Source: a virus. From it: DNA of 22,762 nucleotides. Made by a program: the position numbers and the translations under genes. Under the pieces are notes generated by a model that did no database searches, was not told the origin of the DNA, and was given only the letters and a program-made list of their open reading frames with translations. Shown here one piece after another: positions 5,679 to 13,200 of this stretch. Each line of letters begins with the position of its first letter. The stretch's first letter is position 1. The stretch spans positions 1 through 22,762 of IMG/VR virus record IMGVR_UViG_3300030012_001297, one strand, 5' to 3'.

Positions 5679-5744
5679 TTCAACAAAAAAAAGTTGAATA
5701 AATTATAAAATAATTAACAATACTAGATAAGAATGGCTGTTAAT
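5679..5744. promoter_or_regulatory. Inverted repeats upstream of the early promoter
   Basis: Two inverted repeats sit in the 5667-5841 gap: TTCAAC-A8-GTTGAA (5679-5698), whose left arm lies just 5 bp upstream of the -33 box, and ATTAACA...TGTTAAT (5713-5719 with 5738-5744). Either could be an operator for a host or phage regulator of the early genes. The region is very AT-rich, so chance is a real alternative. The rest of the gap is A-rich with no ORF on the minus strand. Confidence 0.4.
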
Positions 5745-5754
5745 AACTATAAAA

Positions 5755-5784
5755 ATAAAAAAAGAAAAGGGGCTAAAAAGCCCC
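5755..5784 (-). terminator. Rho-independent terminator of the late operon
   Basis: On the minus strand GGGGCT-TTTT-AGCCCC (5784-5769) is followed by a long T-rich tract (TTTTCTTTTTTTAT). This is a textbook intrinsic terminator about 58 bp after the metallophosphoesterase stop. It closes the structural/lysis transcription unit and insulates the early promoter. Confidence 0.88.
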
Positions 5785-5833
5785 AAATCAATACAAAAAC
5801 AATGAAAAACTTGTTAATTTACCAAAAACAGCG

Positions 5834-5867
5834 CAAATGTATCAAAAAATATGAGTTAAATGCGCAA
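5834..5867 (-). promoter_or_regulatory. Possible promoter for a short terminator-proximal RNA
   Basis: TACATTTG (5841-5834, minus strand) fits TAnnTTTG, with TTG at 5867-5865, 23 nt upstream (at the long end of accepted spacing). A transcript starting near 5827 would end at the 5769-5784 terminator after about 60-75 nt and contains no obvious ORF. The evidence is weak and consists only of the two boxes. Confidence 0.28.
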
Positions 5868-6900
5868 TTTGACCATTTTCTTTTGAGTGTATAAAACCTT
5901 CAACAGCTTTAGGGCTTCCAGTATATCCCTTTTGATAGTGCCAAGCATCCGCACCACTAGGGCTTCTAAGAAATTCTAAAGTGACTGCAATTTCATCAAA
6001 GCTCGTTAAATATTTAAATCGTTGCTTATGGTGTATGTGGTGAAGATACCAGTATCGGTGTTTAGTCTTTGCCCAAAGCTCTGGCTTCTCTTGAGCCATA
6101 AGCAAAGCAAGATTGTTTGATTTTGCACCGTCACCGTGAGTAAGTCCAATCAAACTTGATCCGTAAACATAGTATTTTCTATGAATAGGCGAATCATCCA
6201 CGCTTACTGAATCCGTATTTCGAAACCAAGACTTCAAAGCGTGCGCTAAGTGGAATCCACTCATATAATCGTGATTGCTCATTGAGTGAACACAATCAAC
6301 AGGAGCGATGTTCATAAGCATCTCAACACACTTAACATATACCTCAAGAGCTGTTGTGAAGTGTCGATACCATTTTCCATCGGTGTCTTGTCTTGTTAAT
6401 TTTGTGGTGCTTCCTGTTGTATTGTCGGTGTGCAAAATATCGTTTCCTATACAAAACAACACCTTTTCAATGGTGAACCCCTCAGACTTGGAGATAATGC
6501 CTCTCACACCGTCTAAAATGCGTTTTCTAGCTGTTTTAACATTATATGTGTCCCCTGTTTCTAAAGCATCAGCATATTTACCAATGTGAACATCGGCTGG
6601 GTTTATTACCAAAAGGTGTCCTTCTTTTCGTTTAGGATAGTCAATAGAAGGATAAGAAGGTGAATAATTAGAAATTAGGTCCTCTATGCTTTTTAGAAAA
6701 TCATCTCTTGAAAACTCATTTGGCTTGGCAAATATTGAGAATCGTTTGCTCTTATACCAATAGTGATGAACAGAGCCGACATCTATTCCAGCTTCGTTAC
6801 ATTCTTTTGCTAGTAGTGCTTTGTTTTCTTTGTCTTGTCTATAATCATCAATCAATCGCCATTCATCTTCACTTAGACGGTATCGCTTCTGATTTTTCAT
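5842..6900 (-). CDS. Calcineurin-like metallophosphoesterase
   Basis: The product has 352 residues. After an N-terminal helical region with a possible helix-turn-helix (LLAKECNEAGIDVGSVHHYW, residues about 29-48), the metallophosphoesterase motifs appear in order: DVH (103-105), GNDILHTD (152-159), SNHD (208-211, the GNHE/D motif), THGD (254-257) and HHIHH (287-291, equivalent to GHxH). All dimetal ligands appear present, so it should be an active phosphoesterase or nuclease. The substrate is unknown; candidates are DNA, RNA, or cyclic nucleotides used in host defence. It is the last gene before the late terminator and overlaps the 3TM holin by 4 bp. Confidence 0.82.
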   Translation of the reverse strand: MKNQKRYRLSEDEWRLIDDYRQDKENKALLAKECNEAGIDVGSVHHYWYKSKRFSIFAKPNEFSRDDFLKSIEDLISNYSPSYPSIDYPKRKEGHLLVINPADVHIGKYADALETGDTYNVKTARKRILDGVRGIISKSEGFTIEKVLFCIGNDILHTDNTTGSTTKLTRQDTDGKWYRHFTTALEVYVKCVEMLMNIAPVDCVHSMSNHDYMSGFHLAHALKSWFRNTDSVSVDDSPIHRKYYVYGSSLIGLTHGDGAKSNNLALLMAQEKPELWAKTKHRYWYLHHIHHKQRFKYLTSFDEIAVTLEFLRSPSGADAWHYQKGYTGSPKAVEGFIHSKENGQIAHLTHIF

Positions 6901-7286
6901 TGTTTCTTTTTTACTTTCTCAATCGAACGACCAGCAAAGTAAGCTCCGTATACGGTAATAAGTAAAGTTTGATAAATTGGTTTATAAGCATCGTCAATAG
7001 TAAAATTTCCAATATTTCCATCAAAAATTGACATTATTACAAACATAACAGTCAAAAATATTAATGTAAGTGGTCTGATGTTTGCTGGTAGCCATCCAGC
7101 TTTGGAATCAGCTTCCCAGCGTTTTGTAACCTCTTGTTGAGCTGACTTTTCGCTTTCAATAAGTATTTTGTGAAATTCGTTTTTGAGTTTCCACTTTTCT
7201 TCCTTAGTGGTAACTGTTTCATCTATAATTGTAGATGCTTGTTTAGATAAAGTGGTGAATAATCCACCTAGTAAATTGTTAAGCAT
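6897..7286 (-). CDS. 3TM holin family protein (GTA-holin type)
   Basis: The product has 129 residues. The soluble N-terminal half (LGGLFTTLSKQASTIIDETV, then KEEKWKLKNEFHKILIESE) leads to RWEADSKAGWLPANIRPLTL, a transmembrane helix (about 69-88, LTLIFLTVMFVIMSIF), a short loop, a second hydrophobic helix (about 103-119) and GRSIEKVKKK. The RWEAD...W...NIRPL and Y..GRS.EK signatures match the three-TM holin family first noted in gene-transfer agents. It would form inner-membrane lesions to trigger lysis. It overlaps the lysin candidate by 8 bp. Confidence 0.78.
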   Translation of the reverse strand: MLNNLLGGLFTTLSKQASTIIDETVTTKEEKWKLKNEFHKILIESEKSAQQEVTKRWEADSKAGWLPANIRPLTLIFLTVMFVIMSIFDGNIGNFTIDDAYKPIYQTLLITVYGAYFAGRSIEKVKKKQ

Positions 7287-7746
7287 AGTCTTTGTATTGT
7301 ATTGTTACCTTGTTTCCAAGTTCTAGTTGTTTTGCTATTAAGGGATAAATTCTTTTGTACGCGTTTGCTGATTTTCCAATAAATCCATCTTTTATTATAA
7401 TGTTATTCTCTTGACTATCGCCAACCAAAAGACACCCAGCGGTGTGTTCATCTGTATTTCCTTGATGAATCAATATAAATTGAAAGTTGGGAACATCCAT
7501 AACTTGAAGCATACCTTTGTGAAAAGAAGGATATTTTTTAGAATATCTTGCATTGAACCCCCCTTCTTTTCTGAACTCTATATTATAGATGCCTTCGGGA
7601 ACTCTTGTTTCTCCTTTAACCTTTAAAGCCCTTCTCTCATCCTCTAAAGTATAACAAAGAAAATTTAATCCTAAGTCTGTTTTCTCAAACAGCAGTCCAC
7701 TTGTAGAATCAGCTTGACTTGATATTCTTAAAACAATCAATTCCAT
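7279..7746 (-). CDS. DUF5675-family protein, putative endolysin
   Basis: The product has 155 residues from ATG 7746 (TTG at 7755 and GTG at 7752 are in-frame alternatives). The beginning LIVLRISSQADSTSGLLF, the YTLEDE segment, the RVPEGIYNIEFRKEGGF segment and ILIHQGNTDEHTAGCLLVGD are the DUF5675 pattern. H94, D99 and C105 form an H..GN...D..GC arrangement like that of L,D-transpeptidase-fold enzymes, suggesting a peptidoglycan-active site. No signal peptide is visible, so release would need a holin. No other muralytic domain is present in the window, which makes this the best lysin candidate. The catalytic role is inference; family membership is fairly clear. Confidence 0.72.
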   Translation of the reverse strand: MELIVLRISSQADSTSGLLFEKTDLGLNFLCYTLEDERRALKVKGETRVPEGIYNIEFRKEGGFNARYSKKYPSFHKGMLQVMDVPNFQFILIHQGNTDEHTAGCLLVGDSQENNIIIKDGFIGKSANAYKRIYPLIAKQLELGNKVTIQYKDYA

Positions 7747-7767
7747 TAACACCAAATTACAACTATG

Positions 7768-7899
7768 TTATTTACCTTGACCGTTGTATCTTTTTTCGTA
7801 TTGCTTACAACCTTTGGTTCGGCTTTTGTTTTTGGAGTGGATTCCTTTTCTTTTCTTTTTAGGTTTTTCACGATGAGTGAAGTTTATACCTTTTGCCAT
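7768..7899 (-). CDS. Very basic micro-protein, 43 aa
   Basis: The ATG at 7899 directly follows the upstream stop (TAAATG). The product has 43 residues, about half of them basic or polar: GINFTHREKPKKKRKGIHSK, NKSRTKGCK, and the ending KRYNGQGK. Short basic proteins with a K(R)(K)G(I/V)H(S/A)K...(K)..Y...Y.GQG pattern occur in Bacteroidetes phages, as I recall, with no assigned function. The charge suggests nucleic-acid or membrane-surface binding. Placement inside the lysis block is striking for such a protein. Confidence 0.62.
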   Translation of the reverse strand: MAKGINFTHREKPKKKRKGIHSKNKSRTKGCKQYEKRYNGQGK

Positions 7900-8109
7900 T
7901 TAACTATTTTTTTTAATGAACTCTAGAATAGTGTCAATTTTACTTTTAACATATTGCATATCCTTAGCAGCGTTTTCGTGATGTTTTGAGAACTCTCCTT
8001 TGACTTCGTAAATACTAAACACAAAAAACTTGTAAAGAGCATATAAACTACCAAGCAATAAAATCAGAGTCAGTCCGTATCGTTCTATCAATTGTAATAT
8101 CTCCTCCAT
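7900..8109 (-). CDS. Holin-like single-TM protein, 69 aa
   Basis: The product has 69 residues: a short acidic start (MEEILQLIERYG), one hydrophobic helix (LTLILLLGSLYALYKFFVF, about 13-31) and a charged helical tail (KHHENAAKDMQYVKSKIDTI). The topology resembles BhlA/UviB-type small holins. It is coupled to its neighbours on both sides: TAATG at the start and TAAATG at the end. It could be a second holin, an antiholin or an accessory lysis factor; sequence alone does not decide. Confidence 0.6.
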   Translation of the reverse strand: MEEILQLIERYGLTLILLLGSLYALYKFFVFSIYEVKGEFSKHHENAAKDMQYVKSKIDTILEFIKKNS

Positions 8110-8192
8110 TATTTCTTGCAGTTTTTACAGATACCGAAACAAACTTTTTTAAAAGTCAAATAATAAATCGTTTTGCAAATCAAATTTTTCAT
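8109..8192 (-). CDS. Cysteine-rich micro-ORF, 27 aa
   Basis: The ATG at 8192-8190 lies one base after the upstream TAA (TAAGATG), and its own TAA overlaps the next ATG (TAATG). The 27-aa product is basic with four cysteines (C6, C18, C22, C25) and ends KVCFGICKNCKK, a CxxxCxxC arrangement. No family is recognised. The exact coupling at both ends argues for translation; the product may equally serve only to hand ribosomes to the 69-aa holin-like gene. Confidence 0.45.
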   Translation of the reverse strand: MKNLICKTIYYLTFKKVCFGICKNCKK

Positions 8193-8193
8193 C

Positions 8194-8355
8194 TTATTTG
8201 TTTTTTTGGTTTTTAATTAATTTATCTGCTGTATATATAATAGATAAAAGCAAAAGCACAATCTTCAAAAGCATCTCAACTTGAGTGAATGAAATTGCAA
8301 GAGTTGTTATATTTAATGTGAGTACATCGCTGCACTCTTTGAGTAGTGTTTTCAT
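8194..8355 (-). CDS. Small membrane protein in the lysis block, 53 aa
   Basis: The ATG at 8355-8353 overlaps the stop of the 267-aa virion gene (TAATG) and the frame ends at TAA 8196-8194. The product has 53 residues: a weakly hydrophobic N-terminal half (DVLTLNITTLAISFTQVEM), a strong helix (MLLKIVLLLLSIIYTADKLI, about 28-47) and a basic tail (KNQKNK). It is another single-TM candidate at the head of the lysis block. No family is recognised; a holin, antiholin or spanin-like partner are the usual options. Confidence 0.55.
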   Translation of the reverse strand: MKTLLKECSDVLTLNITTLAISFTQVEMLLKIVLLLLSIIYTADKLIKNQKNK

Positions 8356-9158
8356 TATATTGGGTTTTTAAACATTTCTACACAAAAACCAATGTCAGCA
8401 TACCATTTTACACCACCAGACTTAGTTCCTGTTCTTTTAATACTTACAAAAACAAAATCTCCTTCAGCTAAAGGGTATCCGCTAGCTGGATTATCCTCGA
8501 TATCAAAGATGTGGTTTTGATTGTTTTGACTTGTCAGAGTGAATGATTTAAGAAGTTCAATTGTAATATTTGTAGTTGTTCCAGCATTTGGTGAAGCATA
8601 CCAAACAGATACAACAGCATTATCTCCACTTCCAGCATCAGAGCTTGACCATCCTTTTATCTTTTTAATTGAACAAGCGTACGGGGCTACAAATATTCCA
8701 AATTGTGAGGCCCATCTATTTGGTTTGGAGTTTCCGTCTGCTAACTGTGCGCCACTGTTAACGGTGAAGGAGGATGTTCCAAAAGCTGAAAGATAGTCGT
8801 TTCCATTTGTGCCAGTTGTTAAATATAAGGATTGTTGAAAGTATAAATCCGTATTGTTGATTTTGTCGAATTTAGGTTCTTGTCGCATCAAAATTACGCT
8901 CCCAGCTTCAACTATGTCATCAAAGTCAATCGAGCTAAAGCTGCAAGTTGTGGTTCTACCTAAGTCAGCAGTCAAAGTCAACTCATAAAGAAGGTTTGAG
9001 TATTTTGTAAATAAAAAAACTTTTTCTCCACTTTTTGCGACTATTTTATTTCCAGCAGCAACGGCAAGTTGTGATTGACTCGTGCTACCTCCTGATGGCT
9101 CTGTTACATAAGCCAGAGAATCGTTTACCAAAGTTCTATTGTAAGTTGATGCTTGCAT
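8355..9158 (-). CDS. Tail-tip or receptor-binding virion protein (putative), 267 aa
   Basis: The product has 267 residues, rich in Ser, Thr, Gly and Asn and beta-strand-like throughout (SGGSTSQSQLAVAAGNKIVA, VFLFTKYSNLLYELTLTADL, then RWASQFGIFVAPYACSIKKI and VVSVWYASPNAGTTTNITIE). The composition is that of a phage fibre head or carbohydrate-binding jelly-roll domain. It begins two bases after the large tail-tip gene ends and precedes lysis genes, the usual place for receptor-binding proteins. There is no recognisable depolymerase or peptidase motif. The function is inferred from position and composition. Confidence 0.6.
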   Translation of the reverse strand: MQASTYNRTLVNDSLAYVTEPSGGSTSQSQLAVAAGNKIVAKSGEKVFLFTKYSNLLYELTLTADLGRTTTCSFSSIDFDDIVEAGSVILMRQEPKFDKINNTDLYFQQSLYLTTGTNGNDYLSAFGTSSFTVNSGAQLADGNSKPNRWASQFGIFVAPYACSIKKIKGWSSSDAGSGDNAVVSVWYASPNAGTTTNITIELLKSFTLTSQNNQNHIFDIEDNPASGYPLAEGDFVFVSIKRTGTKSGGVKWYADIGFCVEMFKNPI

Positions 9159-9159
9159 A

Positions 9160-11346
9160 TTACCATTCAGTTGTTACGGTTGCGTTTTCATCTGTACCAG
9201 GAGCAATGTCATCCGAAGTATAACTTTGACCGCTAGCGTCCAAATCTGTTTCTATCCATTGACCATCCCAGATTCCTTCATTTGCATTATATGTTATATC
9301 ATTAGGGACATAAACTCTGGAAGAAGAAATATTGTCAAAAGCGAGGTGATATTCGTAATTAGTAGCTGTATTCGTTTGTAATGAACCGTTGTAAACATCA
9401 ACGCCCGTTTTTCTCCCAGCAAGTATTTCTTTGCAAAGTATTTTTGTGATGCTTCCCGTTTCTCCATCTCCTGTCGTTTCTTGGAACACTTGCCAAGTTA
9501 TTGCAGTTCCATCGTCTCCATTTCCAGCAGCATCGAAAGTAATAATTCTTGTAGGTGTTTGTGCTGTAGGCCCGCTTCCTAAGTTTACTGAATCGAGTTC
9601 CAAAATTGAGTTCGAGATTGATGTACCTTGAGAAGCAGAGATAAGCTGTTGAGCTACTTGGTTATTGTCTACTAAGTATCTCACATAATAATTAGTTCCA
9701 TCTGGCTTATCCATTCCAAGTGCTAAACCTTTAATGATTGAACTGTTTTGATTTGGCATCAAAGCATTAGATAGTCTAATCTCATCAGTTGTAGCATCAT
9801 AACTGTTTTGTGGGTCAACCCAGTTAAACCGCCCAAATCCAGTCAAAAAAAGCTCTCCCGACTCTGGAATATCTTGTGTGCTTCCTGCTCGTGGCTGTAA
9901 ATTATAAGACGAACTTGTTGGGTTTTCATAATCAGATAAAGTACCCTCAAATATAGAAGGCAAACCAGCATTCGCTCCAGTAGTCCATTGATGAGTCGAA
10001 CCATTTGACCCCGAAGTCATATTGATATGGTATGTTGTGCCACTATCTCCAACGAGTTTCAGTCTGAGATTCAGATTGCATTTTAAAGTTCCAGCAAAAC
10101 CACCTAAACCAGCAGCTGCTTTGCTAGTGTTCCAGTCATTAGTAAGAGCGGTATTCGCTACACCTCCAACAATGTAACCTCCATTATAATAAACTAGCTG
10201 AGGTCTGAATAATAGATTCCATTCTATTGTAGCTCCTGTTTGCGCTGAAATAACCCCAAGAGATTGTTCAAAAATACCCGTTGTCCCTTGATTCACATTG
10301 CTACTCCCTCCATATACGTCAGTTGTTGGCGGATTGTCTTTGGGATTCCCTCCTGGACCAGCCCCCACCTTTGTCATCCAAAGTGGGACGCTAAAATTAC
10401 AAAGTTGCAAGTTGTAAAGTAAGTCATAATACATCTGAACTGTTTGTACAGGATGGAGTGAGTCAAATGTCCCACCTCCTAAAACAACTCCAGCATTTGT
10501 TTTTAATTGAACTGCGCTGCTAGAAATTACAGTTGTATTTCCTTTTCTATAAGTTCGCTCATAATTTGTGTCTGAATATCCATTCGGCTGTATTACTCTC
10601 CACATTCCGTCTGATAAGATTAATCTTGCTCCCCAGCACTTCATAATTCTATCTAAAGCAGTAAACGCATCAATGGGAACAAAAACTTGATTTTCTTCTT
10701 TGTCAAGCGCATCTCGTCTAATTCCAGAAAAGAAAAGGGGGTCTTTATCGGCTGCTGGTGTTGGCATTTGTCCTGTGTACCAGTTTACTTGAGTTTGTAA
10801 AAAGTTGTCAGTTGCTCCCCAGTATTGTGATGTATTAAGTATAGCTGTATCTCTTAGGATATTTAAAATGATTTGTAAAAATCTGTAAGTCGTTCCATCA
10901 AGATAAGTGTTTCCCGTTGTCCATTTAACATCAACAAGTTCAGCGAGTCCATCTGTTGCTGTTATTATTTGTTGTGTTCCAGCTTGAAAAGATAAGTTTT
11001 GTCTTGAACTTACATCACTTAAAATATTCCCGACCCAATAGTTATTAAATGAAACTCCATCACTAGACTTGAGAATCTTTAGTTGAAACCTACCATAAGC
11101 AGCAGCAGCAATATCATCAACGACAGCTTGCTCCGAGCTATTTCTTGGGACTATAGTAAATTTACAACTTGAAGGAATTACACCCGAAAAGCGTGTCCTA
11201 TCTTCTGCTTCATACTTGAGTTCAAATCCACTAGCTCCAAGCTGTAAAGTTAAAGCTGAGGGGCTACCAAGTGCGCTATCGTAAATTTCTAGCTTGTAAT
11301 GAATCCCTTTGTCGTTTTGAAACTCTGCTGTTCTTCTTAGTGCCAT
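9160..11346 (-). CDS. Large tail-tip/baseplate hub protein, 728 aa (putative)
   Basis: The product has 728 residues and follows the tape measure directly, where distal-tail and hub proteins are encoded. The first 140 residues are Dit- or hub-like (HYKLEIYDSALGSPSALTLQ, GFELKYEAEDRTRFSG, then YGRFQLKILKSSDG and VGNILSDVSS). Around 220-260 a DAFTALDRIMKCWGARLILSDG segment resembles the D..LD.I....G.R.....G.W.V patch found in phage tail-hub proteins. The rest is Gly/Asn/Thr-rich beta structure ending in an acidic tail (DDIAPGTDENATVTTEW). No enzymatic motif is seen. It may combine the roles of two or more standard proteins (Dit and Tal), because no separate Dit is present. Confidence 0.62.
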   Translation of the reverse strand: MALRRTAEFQNDKGIHYKLEIYDSALGSPSALTLQLGASGFELKYEAEDRTRFSGVIPSSCKFTIVPRNSSEQAVVDDIAAAAYGRFQLKILKSSDGVSFNNYWVGNILSDVSSRQNLSFQAGTQQIITATDGLAELVDVKWTTGNTYLDGTTYRFLQIILNILRDTAILNTSQYWGATDNFLQTQVNWYTGQMPTPAADKDPLFFSGIRRDALDKEENQVFVPIDAFTALDRIMKCWGARLILSDGMWRVIQPNGYSDTNYERTYRKGNTTVISSSAVQLKTNAGVVLGGGTFDSLHPVQTVQMYYDLLYNLQLCNFSVPLWMTKVGAGPGGNPKDNPPTTDVYGGSSNVNQGTTGIFEQSLGVISAQTGATIEWNLLFRPQLVYYNGGYIVGGVANTALTNDWNTSKAAAGLGGFAGTLKCNLNLRLKLVGDSGTTYHINMTSGSNGSTHQWTTGANAGLPSIFEGTLSDYENPTSSSYNLQPRAGSTQDIPESGELFLTGFGRFNWVDPQNSYDATTDEIRLSNALMPNQNSSIIKGLALGMDKPDGTNYYVRYLVDNNQVAQQLISASQGTSISNSILELDSVNLGSGPTAQTPTRIITFDAAGNGDDGTAITWQVFQETTGDGETGSITKILCKEILAGRKTGVDVYNGSLQTNTATNYEYHLAFDNISSSRVYVPNDITYNANEGIWDGQWIETDLDASGQSYTSDDIAPGTDENATVTTEW

Positions 11347-13196
11347 TAGTAACCTCTTGTTCTGTTTCTGTTTCCTCTTGCTCTATCGCTTGCTAGTAAT
11401 ATATCAGAGCCGCTTATTTTACCTACAACCTCAACTTGTCCTCCAGCGTTTCCAATCATACCTTGTAACTTGTCTAGCGGAGCAATGACCTCTGGATTGA
11501 TTGCGCTTGTTCCTGGTCCTTCACCCACCATTGCAAGTGTTGCTCCGCTAACCATACCACCATCTGCAAACGGAGGAATAATTTTGTTGAATAAACTACC
11601 AACAACACTTCCAGCAGCAGCAGCTAAAGCTAAGTTAAACGGAAAAGGTACACTTGAAAAAACCTTAGCAGCATAAGAGGCTGTCGCTTCCGCAATTTGA
11701 GTTTTAATAATCTGTCTTGCAGCATTTCCAGCAGCAGCAGCCATATCTCCAAAAGAAGCATCTGCACTAACTGCCATTGAATGAAAAGCTCTCTCAAAAG
11801 AATTTGCTGTGTCTTGCATTTTAATCTGTAAGTCTGTCAATCCAGCAGCATAAGATTCAATTGGTGTTGTGTCTAAAGCATCCTCCGAAAGTGGAACAGG
11901 TCCAGCAGCTTTTGGCTCAAAATTCAAAATCCCTGTTGACTGCATCCCATCTCCACTAACACCAATGGGAGCGGTAGGCATTTCTCCCATTGATTTAACT
12001 AGTTTGTCAATAGATTCTTTTTGTTCTTCAATTTTGCCTGTTGTGTCCTCCATTGAGTCAGCAAGCTTCTCTTGTTCCTTACCCAAAACATCAATCATAA
12101 GAAGCTGCGCTTGCATTTCGGCTGGATTCTTACCTAAAGCACCATTGATTCTGATAATTGCTTTTGCAACAATTTGACCTACTTTTCCGAAACTAAGAGC
12201 TGTTTTGATAAAGCTTTCAAAGTCTAAAATTGCGAAACCTAACAATCCAACAAGACCAGCAACAGCAGAAGCAAATACAACCATCGGATTTGCAGAAAGG
12301 AAAATCAATGCTTTTCCAACAGCAGTTATTGATGTAACAAGTTTGCCTAAAATTATTAGCAAAGGACCAACAACAGCAGTTATCCCAGCTATTTTGATAA
12401 TAGTCTGTTTTTGTTCTTCGCTTAAACTTCTAAGGTTAGCAGCTAAATCTTGAAGCGAAGTTTTAAGGGGTTCAATGTTTTCTACAATCAGTTTCCCAAA
12501 CTCCTCTGATACATCACTCAATTCGTTTTGCAATTGTTGAAATGGTCCTAATCCAGCTTTTGCAGCAGCTTCAGCAGCCCCTCCGAATTGCGTTTCAAGT
12601 TCTTGAAGTATTATATTTTGAGCTTCTGCTAGTCGATTAGTTTCCGCAAGAGATTTTATTGTTTCTTTCTGTTCTACTGAAAATTGAATACCAGCCCTAC
12701 TTAATGCGGAAAGATTTGCGACAGGGTCATTTAATGCCTTTCCTAATTGGATTGAAGCACTTTTCAAATCACCATCAAGTCTAGTCGCTAAATTAAGAGC
12801 AGCAATTTGAGTTTTTTCAAATTGTTCTCCTGTTATATTTGTGAAAGTTAAAAGTTGAGCAGTTGCGTCTTTTAAGATAACTTCATCACCAAACAAAGTT
12901 TTTGCTTGTAGGTCAGCGGCTAATTTTTGCAGTTGTTCAGAAGTAAATCCAGCAGACTGTCCTGTTGACCTCAAACCAGCCTCAACTTGTGCAACCGCTT
13001 TTGATTGTGCGTCAAATGCTTTGACTGAAGCAACACCAAGAGCAGCAATTGGAAGCGTTAAGGACTTTGACAAAGTTTGACCAGTTCGCTGCATTGACTT
13101 ACCGAATTTAGTCATTGAGCGAGTTGCCTTTCTAAGTCCACTTTGGAACTGTTTATCGTTCAAAGTTAGCGCAATCGAGAGTCTTTTTCCAGCCAT
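11346..13196 (-). CDS. Tail tape measure protein, 616 aa
   Basis: The product has 616 residues. The N-terminus (RKATRSMTKFGKSMQRTGQT, LSKSLTLPIAALGVASVKAF) is the classic tape-measure start. A long Ala/Gln-rich helical region follows, then membrane-like hydrophobic segments at about 268-330 (IIKIAGITAVVGPLLIILGK; MVVFASAVAGLVGLLGFAI) and a C-terminal Gly/Ala-rich domain with GGMVSGATLAMVGEGPG. The protein sets tail length and passes into the cell envelope on DNA ejection. By the usual rule of about 1.5 angstrom per residue it implies a tail of roughly 90 nm. It is coupled to the tail-tip gene by TAATG and preceded by a 130-bp gap with repeats and a promoter-like box. Confidence 0.9.
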   Translation of the reverse strand: MAGKRLSIALTLNDKQFQSGLRKATRSMTKFGKSMQRTGQTLSKSLTLPIAALGVASVKAFDAQSKAVAQVEAGLRSTGQSAGFTSEQLQKLAADLQAKTLFGDEVILKDATAQLLTFTNITGEQFEKTQIAALNLATRLDGDLKSASIQLGKALNDPVANLSALSRAGIQFSVEQKETIKSLAETNRLAEAQNIILQELETQFGGAAEAAAKAGLGPFQQLQNELSDVSEEFGKLIVENIEPLKTSLQDLAANLRSLSEEQKQTIIKIAGITAVVGPLLIILGKLVTSITAVGKALIFLSANPMVVFASAVAGLVGLLGFAILDFESFIKTALSFGKVGQIVAKAIIRINGALGKNPAEMQAQLLMIDVLGKEQEKLADSMEDTTGKIEEQKESIDKLVKSMGEMPTAPIGVSGDGMQSTGILNFEPKAAGPVPLSEDALDTTPIESYAAGLTDLQIKMQDTANSFERAFHSMAVSADASFGDMAAAAGNAARQIIKTQIAEATASYAAKVFSSVPFPFNLALAAAAGSVVGSLFNKIIPPFADGGMVSGATLAMVGEGPGTSAINPEVIAPLDKLQGMIGNAGGQVEVVGKISGSDILLASDRARGNRNRTRGY

Positions 13197-13200
13197 TTTC

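Noticed and set aside
5802-5894. 30-codon plus-strand ORF (MKNLLIYQKQRK...) behind an ACAAAAACAATG leader-like sequence
   Set aside because: It is the reverse complement of the late 3' region and the end of the phosphoesterase gene, has no promoter or neighbours on that strand, and is short enough to arise by chance.
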